The notes beneath the pieces were generated by a model. That model worked only from the letters and a program-made list of their open reading frames with translations, ran no database searches and was not told the DNA's origin. This document shows positions 37,216 through 47,547 of a stretch of 64,000 bases of DNA, in pieces. The stretch's first letter is position 1, and every line of letters starts with the position of its first letter. The position numbers were made by a program, and so were the translations under genes. This stretch comes from Aurantimonas endophytica (GTDB lineage: Bacteria; Pseudomonadota; Alphaproteobacteria; Rhizobiales; Rhizobiaceae): positions 406,810-470,809 of the forward strand of contig NZ_JACIEM010000006.1 of NCBI RefSeq assembly GCF_014196845.1, written 5' to 3'.

Positions 37216-38019
37216 TTAGCTTTCGGCGATATCCCGCGCCACCGCCATCCCCACGCCCAGCTCCACCAGCGGCGCCGGGATGTCGCACCACTTCTCCGCC
37301 GCCTTGCAGAGATCGGCGATGACGCAGGCCGGGCATTCCGGCTTGCGGGCCTTGCAGACATAGCGGCCGTGCAGGATCAGCCAGTGATGGGCGTGGCGGC
37401 GATAGGGGGGCGGGATGACGGCCAGGAGGCGGGTCTCGACTTCCTCGGGGGTCTTGCCGGGGGCGAGCCTGAGGCGGTTGCCGAGGCGGAAGATGTGGGT
37501 GTCGACGGCGAGGGTCGCTTCGCCGAAGGCGACGTTGAGGACGACATTGGCAGTCTTGCGGCCGACGCCGGGCAGCGCCTCCAGCGCCGCGCGGTCGGCC
37601 GGGACCTCGCCGCCATGGCGGGCGATGAGCGCTTCGGACAGGGCCTGAACGTTCTTCGCCTTGGTGCGGAACAGGCCGATCGTGCGGATATGCTCGCGGA
37701 TCGCATCCTCGCCGAGCGCCGCCATCTGCGCCGGCGTATCGGCGGCGGCGAACAGCGCCCGCGTCGCCTTGTTGACGCCGGCATCGGTCGCCTGCGCCGA
37801 GAGCACCACGGCGACGAGAAGGGTGAAGGGGTTGGTGTATTCCAGCTCCGACTGCGGGTCGGGCCGCTGCACGGAAAAGCGGCGGAAGATCTCCGCGATC
37901 TCGTCCCGGCTGTAGGGGATGCGCGGCCTTCGCGCGGCGGGTCGGGCGCCCGGGCGGGACGATGTGCCGCCGCCAGCGCGCTTGACCGAAAGGGTGGGGC
38001 GACCGATCTTCTCTGCCAT
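37216..38019 (-). CDS. nth: Endonuclease III
   Basis: DNA glycosylase/AP lyase for oxidised pyrimidines. Start MAEKIGRPTL at 38019 (an earlier in-frame ATG adds 13 unlikely residues). The HhH-GPD core is clear: VVLSAQATDAGVNKATRALF, LPGVGRKTANVVLNVAFG with the catalytic Lys, VDTHIFRLGNRL with the catalytic Asp, and the C-terminal [4Fe-4S] cluster CKARKPECPACVIADLC. The N-terminus is about 35 residues longer and basic compared with the E. coli enzyme. Confidence 0.94.
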   Translation of the reverse strand: MAEKIGRPTLSVKRAGGGTSSRPGARPAARRPRIPYSRDEIAEIFRRFSVQRPDPQSELEYTNPFTLLVAVVLSAQATDAGVNKATRALFAAADTPAQMAALGEDAIREHIRTIGLFRTKAKNVQALSEALIARHGGEVPADRAALEALPGVGRKTANVVLNVAFGEATLAVDTHIFRLGNRLRLAPGKTPEEVETRLLAVIPPPYRRHAHHWLILHGRYVCKARKPECPACVIADLCKAAEKWCDIPAPLVELGVGMAVARDIAES

Positions 38020-38135
38020 GACCGTCCCATACAGCGGGACCGGCGGCCGGGGAAACACCTTGGGGCCTCGATCGCTGGGGACATCGACGTCGGGGCCCGC
38101 CGCGGGACTCCCCGTTGCCGGCCGGGAGGCGCGCG

Positions 38136-38633
38136 ATGAACGAGACTGTCGACAGTCGCGAGGATGCGGAACGGCCGATCTTCGCCGCGCTGCTGGTGCC
38201 GTATCGCTCGCTGGGACGGCGCGGCTTCAATATCCTGATGGCCGGCTTCGGGCTGGTCAGCTTCGTCACCGGCGCGATGTTCCTCGCCAAGGGGGCCTGG
38301 CCGGTCTTCGGCTTTCTCGGCCTCGACGTGCTGCTGGTCTGGTGGGCATTTACGGCGAGCTACCGCTCGGCCAAGGCGCGCGAGGAGGTCACCGTGTCGC
38401 GCAGCGACCTGTCGATCCGCAAGATCTCGCCGCGCGGCGAAGTGCGCGAGGCGCACCACAACCCGTTCTGGGCGCGCTTTCGCGTCGCCCGGCACGACGA
38501 GATCGGCATCACGCGGATGAGCGTCGATTCGAGGGGTGCGTCGACCGAGATCGGCAGCTTCCTCAACCCGGACGACCGCGAGAGTTTTGCCCGCGAATTC
38601 AACCGGGCGCTCACGACCGCCAAGGGTAATTGA
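38136..38633 (+). CDS. DUF2244 domain-containing membrane protein
   Basis: A 165-residue protein with two membrane segments (about 38-56 and 60-78) and a C-terminal soluble domain (EEVTVSRSDLSIRKISPRGEVREAHHNPFWARF). The pattern is that of DUF2244, an uncharacterised alphaproteobacterial family often near cytochrome oxidase or repair genes. ATG 38136 has GGGAGG 6 bases upstream. Divergent from nth. Confidence 0.8.
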   Translation: MNETVDSREDAERPIFAALLVPYRSLGRRGFNILMAGFGLVSFVTGAMFLAKGAWPVFGFLGLDVLLVWWAFTASYRSAKAREEVTVSRSDLSIRKISPRGEVREAHHNPFWARFRVARHDEIGITRMSVDSRGASTEIGSFLNPDDRESFAREFNRALTTAKGN

Positions 38634-38706
38634 GCGCGCCCGGCGCCGGAAAACGGGTGGCGAGGTGGCGGCCCGGGGTGCAGTGATGGGGACGAAGGAG
38701 ATCGCC

Positions 38707-39612
38707 ATGCTGTCCATCGCCCCCGCCGCCTTCGAGCCGGCGCTGCTTTCCGAGGCGCCCCGCGGCGCGCTGTCCGACTACGACGTCGTCCGCCGCACCA
38801 TCGAGTTCATCTCGACGCACTACCGCCAGCAGCCGAGCCTCGGCGAGATCTCTGCCGCGCTCGGCATGGAGGAGGCGGCGCTGGCAAGCGTCTTCCGGCG
38901 CTGGTCCGGCCTGACGCCGAAGGCGTTCCTGCAGGCGGTGACGCTGGATCATGCGCGGCGCCTGCTCGGCGACGGCGCCTCGCTGCTCGACGCGGCGCTG
39001 GAGGTCGGGCTCTCCGGCCCGTCGCGGCTGCACGACCTCTTCGTCAAGCACGAGGCGCTGTCGCCCGGCGCCTACAAGGCCCGCGGCGAGGGGATCGTGC
39101 TCGCCTACGGCTTCCACCCGACGCCCTTTGGCCTCTCGCTGGTGGTGGCGACGGAGCGCGGCCTTGCCGGCATCGGCTTCGCCGAGCCGGGCGACGGCGG
39201 CGAGGCGGCAGCGCTGGACGACATGCGCCGGCGCTGGCCGAAAGCGGTGTTCGTGCCGAAACCGGAGGCGACGCGCCCGCTGGCGCAGCGGATCTTCGAG
39301 CCGGAAAGCTGGCAGTGCGAGCGCCCGCTGCGGGTCGTGCTGATCGGCACGGATTTCGAGATCCGCGTCTGGGAGGCGCTGCTGACCATCCCGGTCGGCC
39401 AGGCGACGACCTATGCGGCGGTCGCGAGCCGCATCGGCGCGCCGAAGGCGGCAAGGGCTGTGGGCGCGGCAGTCGGGCGCAACCCGGTCTCCTTCGTCGT
39501 GCCCTGCCACCGCGTCGTCGGCAAGGCCGGCGCGCTCACCGGCTACCACTGGGGCATCACCCGCAAGCGGGCGATGCTCGGCTGGGAATGCGGGCTGCTG
39601 GCGCGCCCCTGA
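38707..39612 (+). CDS. Ada-like AraC-HTH/methylated-DNA-cysteine methyltransferase
   Basis: A 301-residue fusion of an AraC-type helix-turn-helix (residues about 25-125, FISTHYRQQPSLGEISAALGMEE) and an O6-methylguanine-DNA methyltransferase domain (about 130-301). The acceptor Cys lies in FVVPCHRVVGK, and the RNP-like GAAVGRNP is also present. It lacks the N-terminal Ada zinc domain for methylphosphotriesters, so it probably repairs O6-alkylguanine and may regulate without Ada's N-terminal switch. ATG 38707 follows GAAGGAG by 6 bases. Confidence 0.9.
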   Translation: MLSIAPAAFEPALLSEAPRGALSDYDVVRRTIEFISTHYRQQPSLGEISAALGMEEAALASVFRRWSGLTPKAFLQAVTLDHARRLLGDGASLLDAALEVGLSGPSRLHDLFVKHEALSPGAYKARGEGIVLAYGFHPTPFGLSLVVATERGLAGIGFAEPGDGGEAAALDDMRRRWPKAVFVPKPEATRPLAQRIFEPESWQCERPLRVVLIGTDFEIRVWEALLTIPVGQATTYAAVASRIGAPKAARAVGAAVGRNPVSFVVPCHRVVGKAGALTGYHWGITRKRAMLGWECGLLARP

Positions 39613-39638
39613 GCGGCGCGCGCCGGGCTTGGCGGGTC

Positions 39639-40187
39639 TCAGATCTTCCCGTCGAGACCCATCTGGTAGTATTTGTGGACGATCTTTTCCTGGTTCTCGA
39701 GCAGCCAGTCGATCGACGGCTCGTTGGTCATCGCCTTGCGGATCGCCGTCGTCATCGCCTTGCGGTGGATGTCGAACAGCACCTTGTGGTCGAGATCGAC
39801 GACGTCGACGATGCTCGGCGCGAGCCACACCGAACAGACGATGCCGAGATCGTTGACCCGGTCCTTCGGCAGGATGCCCTCCCGCACCGCGTCGAGCACG
39901 CCGTTGGCGATGGCGAATTGCACCGTGCCCATCAGGATATTGGTGTATTTCGGGTCGTCGACGGTGACCTTGGAGACGCAGAGCGTCACCGGGCGGACCA
40001 TGATGTCGGTGTTGAGCAGCGCGAAGACGCGGCTGTGGCCCTTCACCTGGTCGCCGGTCAGCGTCGCAATGGCGGTGCCGACCGGGCCGTCGAGTTCGCC
40101 GATGACGACTTCCGGCTCGGCGGCGGTGCCCGGAGGGCCGCCGGCGACGAGGGCCTCGCCGGTGCGAAGGACGATTCGATCGGTCAT
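39639..40187 (-). CDS. Formaldehyde-activating enzyme homologue
   Basis: A 182-residue protein aligned by eye with Fae, which condenses formaldehyde with tetrahydromethanopterin in methylotrophs. Shared features: GEALVAGG near the start, the VIGELDGPVGTA strand and loop, PVTLCVSKVTVDDPKY, FAIANGVLDAVREGILPKD and the final AMTTAIRKAMTNEP helix. The His that Fae uses for catalysis (about six residues before the IIG strand end) appears to be Glu here, which suggests a divergent paralogue (Fae2/Fae3-like) with another role. No other H4MPT-pathway gene is in the window. Single gene, convergent with the ada-like gene. Confidence 0.8.
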   Translation of the reverse strand: MTDRIVLRTGEALVAGGPPGTAAEPEVVIGELDGPVGTAIATLTGDQVKGHSRVFALLNTDIMVRPVTLCVSKVTVDDPKYTNILMGTVQFAIANGVLDAVREGILPKDRVNDLGIVCSVWLAPSIVDVVDLDHKVLFDIHRKAMTTAIRKAMTNEPSIDWLLENQEKIVHKYYQMGLDGKI

Positions 40188-40282
40188 GATGGCATTCTCT
40201 CAGCTGTTTCCGGCGCCCTTGGGGTGCCTAACACCCCTGCCGGTGCGGCTCAATGACGGGCGCTGGAACGCCGGCCCGTCGA

Positions 40283-40903
40283 TCAGCGCTCCATCACGAT
40301 CTTCTCGGCGACGCTGGAATCGGCGTTGAGCCGGTAGAGGATCGGCACGCCGGTGGCGATCTCCTGGCCGACGATCTCCTCGCCGCTGAGCCCGTCCAGT
40401 GCCATGACGAGGGCACGCAGCGAGTTGCCGTGCGCGACCACCAGCACCGTGCCGCCGCCCAGCACCTTCGGCTGGATGTCGTGGATGTAATAGGGCCAGA
40501 CGCGCGCGCCGGTGTCCTTCAGGCTCTCGCCGCCGGGCGGCGGCACGTCGTAGGAACGGCGCCAGACATGCACCTGCTCCTCGCCCCATTTCTTGCGGGC
40601 GTCGTCCTTGTTGAGGCCGGAGAGGTCGCCGTAGTCGCGCTCGTTGAGGGCGATGTTGCGGATCGTCGGCAGGCTTGGTGCGCCGAGCTCGTCCAGCATC
40701 AGCGCCAGCGTGCGCTGGGCGCGTGACAACTCGCTGGTAAAGGCGAGGTCGAAGGTGAGGCCGGCGGCCTTGAGGCTGCGGCCGGCGTCCCTGGCCTCCT
40801 CGACGCCCTTTTCCGTAAGGTCCGGGTCCTTCCAGCCGGTGAAGAGGTTCTTCAGGTTCCATTCGCTCTGGCCGTGGCGGACGAGGACGAGGGTTCGGGA
40901 CAT
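40283..40903 (-). CDS. gpmA: 2,3-bisphosphoglycerate-dependent phosphoglycerate mutase
   Basis: Glycolytic and gluconeogenic interconversion of 3- and 2-phosphoglycerate. The 206-residue protein has [22 protein letters not shown] (phosphorylated His), the catalytic Glu in [18 protein letters not shown], and [15 protein letters not shown] with the second His. Length matches the short alphaproteobacterial form. 44 bases downstream of dapB on the same strand. Confidence 0.94.
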   Translation of the reverse strand: MSRTLVLVRHGQSEWNLKNLFTGWKDPDLTEKGVEEARDAGRSLKAAGLTFDLAFTSELSRAQRTLALMLDELGAPSLPTIRNIALNERDYGDLSGLNKDDARKKWGEEQVHVWRRSYDVPPPGGESLKDTGARVWPYYIHDIQPKVLGGGTVLVVAHGNSLRALVMALDGLSGEEIVGQEIATGVPILYRLNADSSVAEKIVMER

Positions 40904-40947
40904 CGCGGCGGACCTTTGTGGTTGGGTTCGGAAACTGGAGAGGTGTG

Positions 40948-41763
40948 TCAGTCGATCAGGCCGAGCACGTCGCGCATGCCGTAGAGGCCCGGCGCCTGGC
41001 CGTTGGCCCAGAGGGCGGCGCGGACGGCGCCGCGGGCGAAGATGGCGCGGTCGGTGGCGATGTGGCTGAGCACCAGCCGTTCGCCCTCGCCGGCGAGGAT
41101 CACCGAGTGCTCGCCGACCACCGAACCGCCGCGCAGCGTCGCAAAGCCGATCGTGCCCTCGGCGCGCGGCCCGGTCTGGCCGTCGCGCACGCGCACGCTG
41201 GCCGCGGCGAGGCCGACGTCGCGGCCTTTGGCGGCGGCTTCGCCGAGCAGCAGCGCGGTGCCGGAGGGCGCGTCGACCTTGTGGCGATGGTGCATCTCGA
41301 GGATCTCGATGTCGAAGGCCTCGGGCCCGAGCGCACGCGCGGCCTTCTCGACGAGCCCGGCGAGGAGGTTGACGCCGAGGCTCATATTGCCGGACTTGAC
41401 GATGCGGGCCCGGGCGGCTGCCTCGGCGATGGCGGCGTCCTCGTCAGGCCCGAGACCGGTAGTGCCGATGACGTGGACGAGGCGCCTTTCGGCGGCGATC
41501 GCGGCGAAGGCGACCGAGGCGGAAGGCGCCGTGAAGTCGATGATGCCGTCGGCCCCGTCGAGCGCTGCGTCGACATCGCTGGTGACGATCACGCCGAGCG
41601 GGGTGAGACCCGCCAGCGTGCCGGCATCCTTACCGATGGCGGGCGAGTCCGGCCGGTCGAGCGCGCCGCAGAGGACCGCGCCGGGCGTCGCCGCGATGAT
41701 TTCGACGAGCGTGCGGCCCATGCGTCCTGCCGCGCCGAGCACGACCAGTCTCATCTCGCTCAT
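40948..41763 (-). CDS. dapB: 4-hydroxy-tetrahydrodipicolinate reductase
   Basis: Lysine and diaminopimelate biosynthesis enzyme. 271 residues: Rossmann motif [32 protein letters not shown], the family active site [23 protein letters not shown] (split at 20), and the C-terminal GHEAxxR-equivalent [16 protein letters not shown] 41763 gives the expected [13 protein letters not shown]; longer upstream frame is a shadow of the ABC transporter gene. Followed by gpmA. Confidence 0.94.
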   Translation of the reverse strand: MSEMRLVVLGAAGRMGRTLVEIIAATPGAVLCGALDRPDSPAIGKDAGTLAGLTPLGVIVTSDVDAALDGADGIIDFTAPSASVAFAAIAAERRLVHVIGTTGLGPDEDAAIAEAAARARIVKSGNMSLGVNLLAGLVEKAARALGPEAFDIEILEMHHRHKVDAPSGTALLLGEAAAKGRDVGLAAASVRVRDGQTGPRAEGTIGFATLRGGSVVGEHSVILAGEGERLVLSHIATDRAIFARGAVRAALWANGQAPGLYGMRDVLGLID

Positions 41764-41797
41764 CGCGGGCCTCCCTCCCTCGTTCGGCCGTTGCGCG

Positions 41798-43615
41798 TCA
41801 GGGCCGGACCGTGTCGGCCAGCGCCCGCGCCGGATCGCGCCCCTCGCGCCCCTGCAGACCGTAGAAGCGGGCATAGTGGCCTTCCTGCCGATCGACAAGC
41901 TCGCCATGCGTGCCGCGCTCGACGATCCGGCCGCCGTCCACCACCAGGATCTGGTCGGCGCCGACGATGGTCGACAGCCGGTGGGCAACGACGATCACGG
42001 TGCGATCGCGCGAAGCCTCCTCCAGCGCCATCTGCACCAGCGTCTCGGACCGCGTGTCGAGCGCCGAAGTGGCCTCGTCGAGCAGCAGGATCGGTGCGTC
42101 GCGCACCAGAGCGCGGGCGATGGAAAGGCGCTGGCGCTGCCCGCCGGACAGGGTCACGCCGTTCTCGCCGAGCGGCGTGTCGTAGCCGTTCGGCTGGGTG
42201 ACGATGAACTCCTCGGCCTGGGCGAGGCGCGCCGCCTCTTCGATCTCGGCGTCGGTCGCATCCGGCCGGCCGAGGCGGATATTGTCGCGGATCGTGCCCT
42301 CGAAGAGATACGGCGCCTGCGGGACATAGGCGATCTTCTCGCGCAGCGACCGCTTGGCGACGGTGCTGATGTCCTGGCCGTCGATCAGGATGCGCCCCTC
42401 ATCGACATCGTAGAAGCGCTGCAGCAGCGCGACGAGGGTGGACTTGCCGCCGCCCGACGCGCCGATCACCGCCGTGGTCTTGCCGGCCGGGGCGACGAAA
42501 TCGAGCCCGCGCAGGACCGGCTCGTTCTCGTAATAGGAGAAGCCGACATTCTCGAAGACGACCTCGCCGCCTGACACGACCAGTTCCGGGGCGTCGGGCC
42601 GGTCCGGCTGGCGCGGTTCGAGGTCGAGGATTTCGTAGATCATCTGGGCGTTCACCAGCGCCCGCTCGAGCTGCACCTGCAGCTTGGCGAGCCGCCGCGC
42701 CGGGTCGTAGGCGAAGAGCAGCGCCGTAATGAAGGCGAACATCGAGCCGGGGGAATAGCCGTAGACGATGGCGCGGTAGCCGGAATAGGCGATGACCCCG
42801 GCGATCGCGAGACCCGCGACGATCTCGGTCACCGGCGTGGTGCGCTCGGTGATGGTGGCGATGCGGTTGGACCGTTCCTCGGCGGCGACGATCAGCCGCT
42901 CGATCCGCTCGCGCAGCGGCTTTTCCATGGTGAACGCCTTCACCACGGAAATCCCCTGCGCCGCCTCCTGCATAGAGGCGAGGACGCGGGCATTGAGATC
43001 GATCGACTGGCGGGTGGCGGAGCGCAGCTTGCGGGCGAGCCCGGCGATCATCAGCGCGATCGGAGGGCCCGCGAGCAGCGCGATCGCCGACAGGACCGGG
43101 TCCTGGTAGATCATGACGAAGACCAGGAAGATCAGGCTGAGCACGTCGCGCGCCAGCGTCGTGACGGTGAGGTTCAGCGTGTCGCGGATGCCGGAGACGT
43201 TCTGGTTGATCCGGGCGGCGAGATGCGCCGAACGGTTCTCCGAGAAGAAGTCCACCGACAGCTCGGTAAGGTGGGCGAAGAGCCGCCGCTGGTAGCGCGC
43301 GACGATGTTGTTGCCGATCCGCGCGAGGATCACGCCCTGGCCGTAGGTCGCAAGGCCCCTGACCGCGAAGGCGATGAACACCACGACGGGCAGGGTGATG
43401 ATGGCGCTGCGGTTCTGCTTGACGAAGATCTCGTCGATGACGTCGCGCATGATCCAGGCGAGGAAGGCCGTCGTCCCGGCGACGAGCACCAGGCAGACGA
43501 TCGCCACCGAATACTGCCGGAGGAACAGCCGGCCGTTTTCGGCGATAATCCGCTTCAGCAGCCGGACCACCAGCCCGCGCTCGTCGGGCTTCGTCAGGGA
43601 GATGGATTTCTTCAC
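41798..43615 (-). CDS. MsbA-like ABC exporter (half-transporter)
   Basis: A 605-residue fusion of a six-helix type IV ABC membrane domain (about 20-320) and an ATPase domain. The NBD shows Walker [19 protein letters not shown]-loop [11 protein letters not shown], signature [15 protein letters not shown], Walker [13 protein letters not shown] and the H-loop AHRLST. It resembles MsbA/lipid A or multidrug exporters that work as homodimers. The substrate is not determined. 34 bases upstream of dapB; a lipid-export role is family-level inference. Confidence 0.9.
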   Translation of the reverse strand: MKKSISLTKPDERGLVVRLLKRIIAENGRLFLRQYSVAIVCLVLVAGTTAFLAWIMRDVIDEIFVKQNRSAIITLPVVVFIAFAVRGLATYGQGVILARIGNNIVARYQRRLFAHLTELSVDFFSENRSAHLAARINQNVSGIRDTLNLTVTTLARDVLSLIFLVFVMIYQDPVLSAIALLAGPPIALMIAGLARKLRSATRQSIDLNARVLASMQEAAQGISVVKAFTMEKPLRERIERLIVAAEERSNRIATITERTTPVTEIVAGLAIAGVIAYSGYRAIVYGYSPGSMFAFITALLFAYDPARRLAKLQVQLERALVNAQMIYEILDLEPRQPDRPDAPELVVSGGEVVFENVGFSYYENEPVLRGLDFVAPAGKTTAVIGASGGGKSTLVALLQRFYDVDEGRILIDGQDISTVAKRSLREKIAYVPQAPYLFEGTIRDNIRLGRPDATDAEIEEAARLAQAEEFIVTQPNGYDTPLGENGVTLSGGQRQRLSIARALVRDAPILLLDEATSALDTRSETLVQMALEEASRDRTVIVVAHRLSTIVGADQILVVDGGRIVERGTHGELVDRQEGHYARFYGLQGREGRDPARALADTVRP

Positions 43616-43759
43616 GCCGGGCGAGGGCTCCGCAGTCGGTCGGTCGGTTTCATCGCCGGTCTATAAACAGTGCGGCAGCAGATGCCTATCCGCCCGGCGT
43701 GCTTCACGGTTGGAGCGGCGCCATTGCGGCAATATTGCCGCGCCGGGTCTCGGCCGCGT

Positions 43760-44146
43760 TCAGAAATGCCGCGGCGCCCAGGCACCCGGCACATGCACCG
43801 GCCAGCGCCAGGGCCGGACCGCGACGATGTCGAAGCGCAGCGACAGGCGGTGATGGTCTTTCTGGCGTGCGAGCCACAGATCCGCCGCCGCCTCGATCCG
43901 CCGTTGCGCGGCCGGGCCGACCGCGTCCATCGCCGCGACCACGCTCGGCCGCGCCTTGACCTCGACGATGGCGACGAGGTCGCCGCGGCGCGCCACGATG
44001 TCGATCTCGCCAAGTTTCGTGCGGTAGCGCACGGCGAGGATGCGGTAGAATTTCAGCCGCAGGGCCCAGCAGGCGAGGCGCTCGCCGCGATGGCCCTTGC
44101 CGAGATCCCGGCGCCGCCGTTCGCTCGTGCCGGGCGCCGCCGTCAT
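43760..44146 (-). CDS. yraN: UPF0102 (YraN) family protein
   Basis: A 128-residue endonuclease-fold protein. It contains [13 protein letters not shown] near the start and the nuclease-like core [21 protein letters not shown]. Biochemical role unknown; YraN homologues often lie beside rsmI, as here. ATG 44146 overlaps the rsmI stop (ATGA). Confidence 0.9.
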   Translation of the reverse strand: MTAAPGTSERRRRDLGKGHRGERLACWALRLKFYRILAVRYRTKLGEIDIVARRGDLVAIVEVKARPSVVAAMDAVGPAAQRRIEAAADLWLARQKDHHRLSLRFDIVAVRPWRWPVHVPGAWAPRHF

Positions 44147-45042
44147 TTCCGGTCCTTCAGCTCCAGCGCCCGCTGGTAGAGTTCGCGCCGCGGCAGGCCG
44201 GTGAGGCGCGCGGCTTCCTGCGCGGCCTGTGTCGGCTTCATCTCGGCGAGCAGGCCGGACAGGATGCCGTCGGTGTCCGCCGCGCTGGCCGTCGCCTCTT
44301 GTGGGGGCGGGCCGATGCAGACGACGATCTCGCCGCGCACCTGCTCCATCGCGGCGAAGCTCTCCGCCAGCTCGGGCAGCGTGCCGCGATAGACCGTCTC
44401 GTAGGCCTTGGTCAGTTCGCGGCAGACGGCCGCCGGGCGGTCCCCCAGCGCCGTCGCCATGGCGGCGAGGCTCGCGGCGATCCGGTGCGGCGCCTCGAAG
44501 AACACCAGCGAGCCCGGCACCCGGGCCAGTTCCTGCAGCCGCGCCGCGCGCGCCTGTTCCTTCTGCGGCAGGAAGCCGGCGAAGAAGAACGCGTCCGACG
44601 GCAGGCCCGAGGCGCAGAGCGCCGCCAGCACCGCCGAGGCGCCGGGGATCGGCACCACCTTGATGCCGGCCTCGAGGGCCAGCTGCACCAGCCGGTAGCC
44701 GGGATCGGAGACCAGCGGCGTGCCGGCATCCGAGACCAGCGCCACCGACCCGCCGGCGACGAGATCGGCGAGGAGGGCCGCGCCGGACTCCTCGGCATTG
44801 TGCTCGTGATAGGGCGTCATCCGCCGCTTGATGGCGAAGCGCTGCAGGAGCTTGGCGGTGACGCGCGTGTCCTCGCAGGCGAGCCGGTCGGCGCCGGCGA
44901 TGATCTCCAGTCCCCGCAACGTGACGTCGCCGAGATTGCCGATCGGCGTCGCCACGAGATAGAGGCCGGGCTCCGGGCGCGCGGCGGTGTGTGCAACATC
45001 GCGGACGCTGTAGCTGCGGGCGGGCGCATCGGTCTCGGTCAT
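44143..45042 (-). CDS. rsmI: 16S rRNA (cytidine-1402-2'-O)-methyltransferase
   Basis: Tetrapyrrole-methylase-fold SAM enzyme acting on C1402 of 16S rRNA. Motifs over 299 residues: [69 protein letters not shown] and [12 protein letters not shown]. The usual yraN neighbour follows with overlap. 4 bases separate it from the toxin remnant upstream. Confidence 0.94.
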   Translation of the reverse strand: MTETDAPARSYSVRDVAHTAARPEPGLYLVATPIGNLGDVTLRGLEIIAGADRLACEDTRVTAKLLQRFAIKRRMTPYHEHNAEESGAALLADLVAGGSVALVSDAGTPLVSDPGYRLVQLALEAGIKVVPIPGASAVLAALCASGLPSDAFFFAGFLPQKEQARAARLQELARVPGSLVFFEAPHRIAASLAAMATALGDRPAAVCRELTKAYETVYRGTLPELAESFAAMEQVRGEIVVCIGPPPQEATASAADTDGILSGLLAEMKPTQAAQEAARLTGLPRRELYQRALELKDRK

Positions 45043-45046
45043 TCAC

Positions 45047-45398
45047 TCACGATTCTCTGTCGGACTGGTCCTGCTCGTCATCGCGCAGATCGGCTTCGAA
45101 GTCGCGGCCGGCATAGAAGATCCGCAGGATCAGGATGTGACCGGGATCGACCCTGTAGGCAATGAGGAGCGTGTGATCGACGGCGATGGTGCTGATTTCG
45201 GCAGCGAGATCGTCCCGTCGTCTGCCGCTTTCCGGAAACCGGGAGAGCCTTTCGATGGCGCCTTCAAGCCTTTCTGCCAGACGTCGCGCCGGAAGGACTG
45301 CGGATGGCAACAAAGTCGTCGATCCGGTCGAGATCTTCGGCGAGCGGATGAAAGCGGACCTCAGGCAGGATCGCGGTCCGTTCGTTCGTCCCGCACAT
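45047..45398 (-). pseudogene. RelE/ParE-type toxin, frameshifted
   Basis: The C-terminal 88 residues are an intact ParE-like core (LPARRLAERLEGAIERLSRFPESG, HTLLIAYRVDPGHILILRIFYAGRDFEADL). The matching N-terminal part, EVRFHPLAEDLDRIDDFVAI, is present just upstream but in another frame. It can start at an ATG at 45398 inside the antitoxin gene, as usual for such pairs. One extra base, probably in the CCTTCC stretch near 45315-45325, breaks it. The toxin is therefore predicted inactive unless this is a sequence error or a programmed shift. Confidence 0.65.
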
Positions 45399-45642
45399 CC
45401 TGTTTCCGGCGCAAGCGCTCGAAGACATCCCTGGCGGGCAGAGACGGACGCGAGTCTCCGAGAGCCTCCTCTATCGCCGCCTTCATCACGGCGTCGCGTG
45501 CGGCCGCTTCCCGATCCAGGGCGCGCAGGCCGGCCCGGACCACGTCACTCGCGTCCGAAAAGTCGCCGCTCTCGAGATGAGCGTCGAGACTGGCCCGTTG
45601 GGATCCGAGATCGACCAGAAGGGGAGAGCGGCTCCGCGCCAT
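45361..45642 (-). CDS. ParD-like antitoxin
   Basis: A 93-residue protein with the ribbon-helix-helix and helix pattern of ParD/CopG antitoxins (LGSQRASLDAHLESGDFSDASDVVRAGLRALDREAA), followed by a disordered charged tail that would wrap the toxin. It overlaps the start of the toxin gene. Intact although the partner toxin is frameshifted. Confidence 0.75.
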   Translation of the reverse strand: MARSRSPLLVDLGSQRASLDAHLESGDFSDASDVVRAGLRALDREAAARDAVMKAAIEEALGDSRPSLPARDVFERLRRKQDVRDERTDRDPA

Positions 45643-45709
45643 TGTCAGACACTCCGATGGATAGCGCTAGGGAATTTACCGCCAGCCGGTCGAACTGTCG
45701 ACCGCACCA

Positions 45710-46906
45710 TCACGCCAGGTCGGCGACCACCGCATCCAGCACCAGCATGCCGGCGGGCGTGGCGCGCAGCCGGTCGGGGCCGATGCGCTCGACCATGCCG
45801 TGGGCGCGCAATTCGGCTTCGCTTTCCGGATCGATGTCGCGGCCGGTGAGCCGGCGCCAGCGGGCGAGGTCGATGCCTTCGGTTAGGCGCAGCCCCATCA
45901 GGAGGAGTTCGTCCGCCTGCTCGGTCTCGGTCAGCAGCTCGTCGGTGATGGCGCCGGAGTCCCAGGCCTCGACCATTTTCAGCCAGGTCTCGGGCAGCGG
46001 CTCGTTGGCGACGGCGTGGCGGCCGTCCTCGCCCATCATCCGGCCATGCGCGCCGGGGCCGATGCCGGCATAGAGGCCGTAGCGCCAATAGGTCAGGTTG
46101 TGGCGCGATTCGGCGCCCGGTACGGCGTGGTTTGAGATCTCGTAGGCGGGCAACCCGCGCGACGCCGTCAGGCTCTGCGTCGCCTCGTAGAGATCGGCCG
46201 AGAGCTCGCCGTCCGGGACGATCAGCTTGCCGGCCTTGTGCAGCGCGTGAAAGGCTGTGCCTTCCTCGATGGTCAGCTGGTAGAGCGACAGATGGTCGGC
46301 GGCGAGGTCGATCGCCTGGGTGAGTTCGGCTTCCCAGCCGGCGACGGTCTGCTCGGGCCGCGCATAGATCAGGTCGAAGGACAGGCGCGGGAAGGTGGCG
46401 CGGGCAAGCTCGATGGCGCCGAGCGCCTGCGCGACGTCGTGCAGCCGGCCGAGCCGCCTTAGGTCCCGGTCGTTCAGCGCCTGGACGCCCAGCGACACGC
46501 GGTTGACGCCCGCGGCGCGGTAGCCGCGGAAGCGTGTCGCCTCGACGCTCGACGGGTTGGCTTCCAGCGTCACCTCGGCGCCGTCGGCGACCGTCCAGCG
46601 CGCCGCAATCGCATCGAGGATCCGCCCGACCGTTGCCGGCTCCATCAGCGAGGGCGTGCCGCCGCCGAGGAAGATCGAGGTCACCGTCTCGCCGGGCGAG
46701 CGGCGCGCCGCCTCGGCGATCTCCCGCTCGAAGGCCGCGGCATAGCGATCCTGGTCGATCGGCTTCTGCCGGACATGGCTGTTGAAGTCGCAATACGGGC
46801 ATTTCGCCGCGCAGAACGGCCAGTGCACATAGACGCCGAAGCCCGGATCGCGAGGGACCGGGGGAAAGGCGAGAACGCCGCCGCGCGGGGGCATGTGCAG
46901 GGTCAT
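45710..46906 (-). CDS. hemW: Heme chaperone HemW (radical SAM)
   Basis: A 398-residue radical-SAM family protein, formerly called oxygen-independent coproporphyrinogen oxidase-like. The cluster motif is [13 protein letters not shown] (CxxxCxxC plus the fourth Cys typical of CPO-like proteins absent), with GGGTPSL, ANPSS and [17 protein letters not shown]. HemW delivers heme to respiratory proteins and does not make protoporphyrinogen. ATG 46906 overlaps the rdgB stop (ATGA). Third gene of rph-rdgB-hemW. Confidence 0.92.
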   Translation of the reverse strand: MTLHMPPRGGVLAFPPVPRDPGFGVYVHWPFCAAKCPYCDFNSHVRQKPIDQDRYAAAFEREIAEAARRSPGETVTSIFLGGGTPSLMEPATVGRILDAIAARWTVADGAEVTLEANPSSVEATRFRGYRAAGVNRVSLGVQALNDRDLRRLGRLHDVAQALGAIELARATFPRLSFDLIYARPEQTVAGWEAELTQAIDLAADHLSLYQLTIEEGTAFHALHKAGKLIVPDGELSADLYEATQSLTASRGLPAYEISNHAVPGAESRHNLTYWRYGLYAGIGPGAHGRMMGEDGRHAVANEPLPETWLKMVEAWDSGAITDELLTETEQADELLLMGLRLTEGIDLARWRRLTGRDIDPESEAELRAHGMVERIGPDRLRATPAGMLVLDAVVADLA

Positions 46907-47547
46907 GTCGTCCCGAGCGCCTCGCGCGCGAATTTCTGGAACGCCCGCGCGCGGTGCGACAGCGCATCCGGCTGGCCGGGCTTCCAGGCATGCTTTTCCA
47001 GCGACATCATCTCGCCGAAGGTCCGGTCCTGTCCATCGGGCAGGAAGATCGGGTCGTAGCCGAAGCCGAGCGTGCCGCGTGGCGGCCAGACGCAGACGCC
47101 GTCCACCTCGCCGCGGAAGAAGTGCCGCTCGCCGCTGGGCAGCGCCAGGCACAGAACGGCGACGAAGGTCGCCCGTCGCTGCGCCGGTTCTGTGGCGCCG
47201 GCGGCCTGCAGCTTCTCCTCGACATTGCGCATCGCCATGGCGAAATCGCGCTCCGGCCCGCCCCAGCGCGCCGAATAGATGCCGGGATCGCCGCCGAGCG
47301 CCTCGATCGCGATGCCGGAATCGTCGGAGAGCGCCGGCAGGCCCGTCGCTTCGAGGGCGGCGAGCGCCTTGATCTCGGCATTTTCCTCGAAGGTCGTCCC
47401 GGTCTCCTCCGGATCGACGAGGCCCTTGTCCTTCGCCGACACCACGGTGAAGCCGAACGGCTCCATGAGCTCGCGGATCTCCCAGATCTTGCCGACATTG
47501 TGGCTGGCGACGAGCAGCGGGCCGTCGGCGGGGTCGAGCCGGTTCAC
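46903..47547 (-). CDS. rdgB: Non-canonical purine NTP pyrophosphatase (RdgB/HAM1)
   Basis: Hydrolyses dITP, XTP and ITP to keep them out of nucleic acids. 214 residues with [19 protein letters not shown] at the substrate loop, [28 protein letters not shown], and [20 protein letters not shown]. Overlaps rph by 4 bases at its start and hemW at its end, an operon conserved in alphaproteobacteria. Confidence 0.95.
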   Translation of the reverse strand: MNRLDPADGPLLVASHNVGKIWEIRELMEPFGFTVVSAKDKGLVDPEETGTTFEENAEIKALAALEATGLPALSDDSGIAIEALGGDPGIYSARWGGPERDFAMAMRNVEEKLQAAGATEPAQRRATFVAVLCLALPSGERHFFRGEVDGVCVWPPRGTLGFGYDPIFLPDGQDRTFGEMMSLEKHAWKPGQPDALSHRARAFQKFAREALGTT

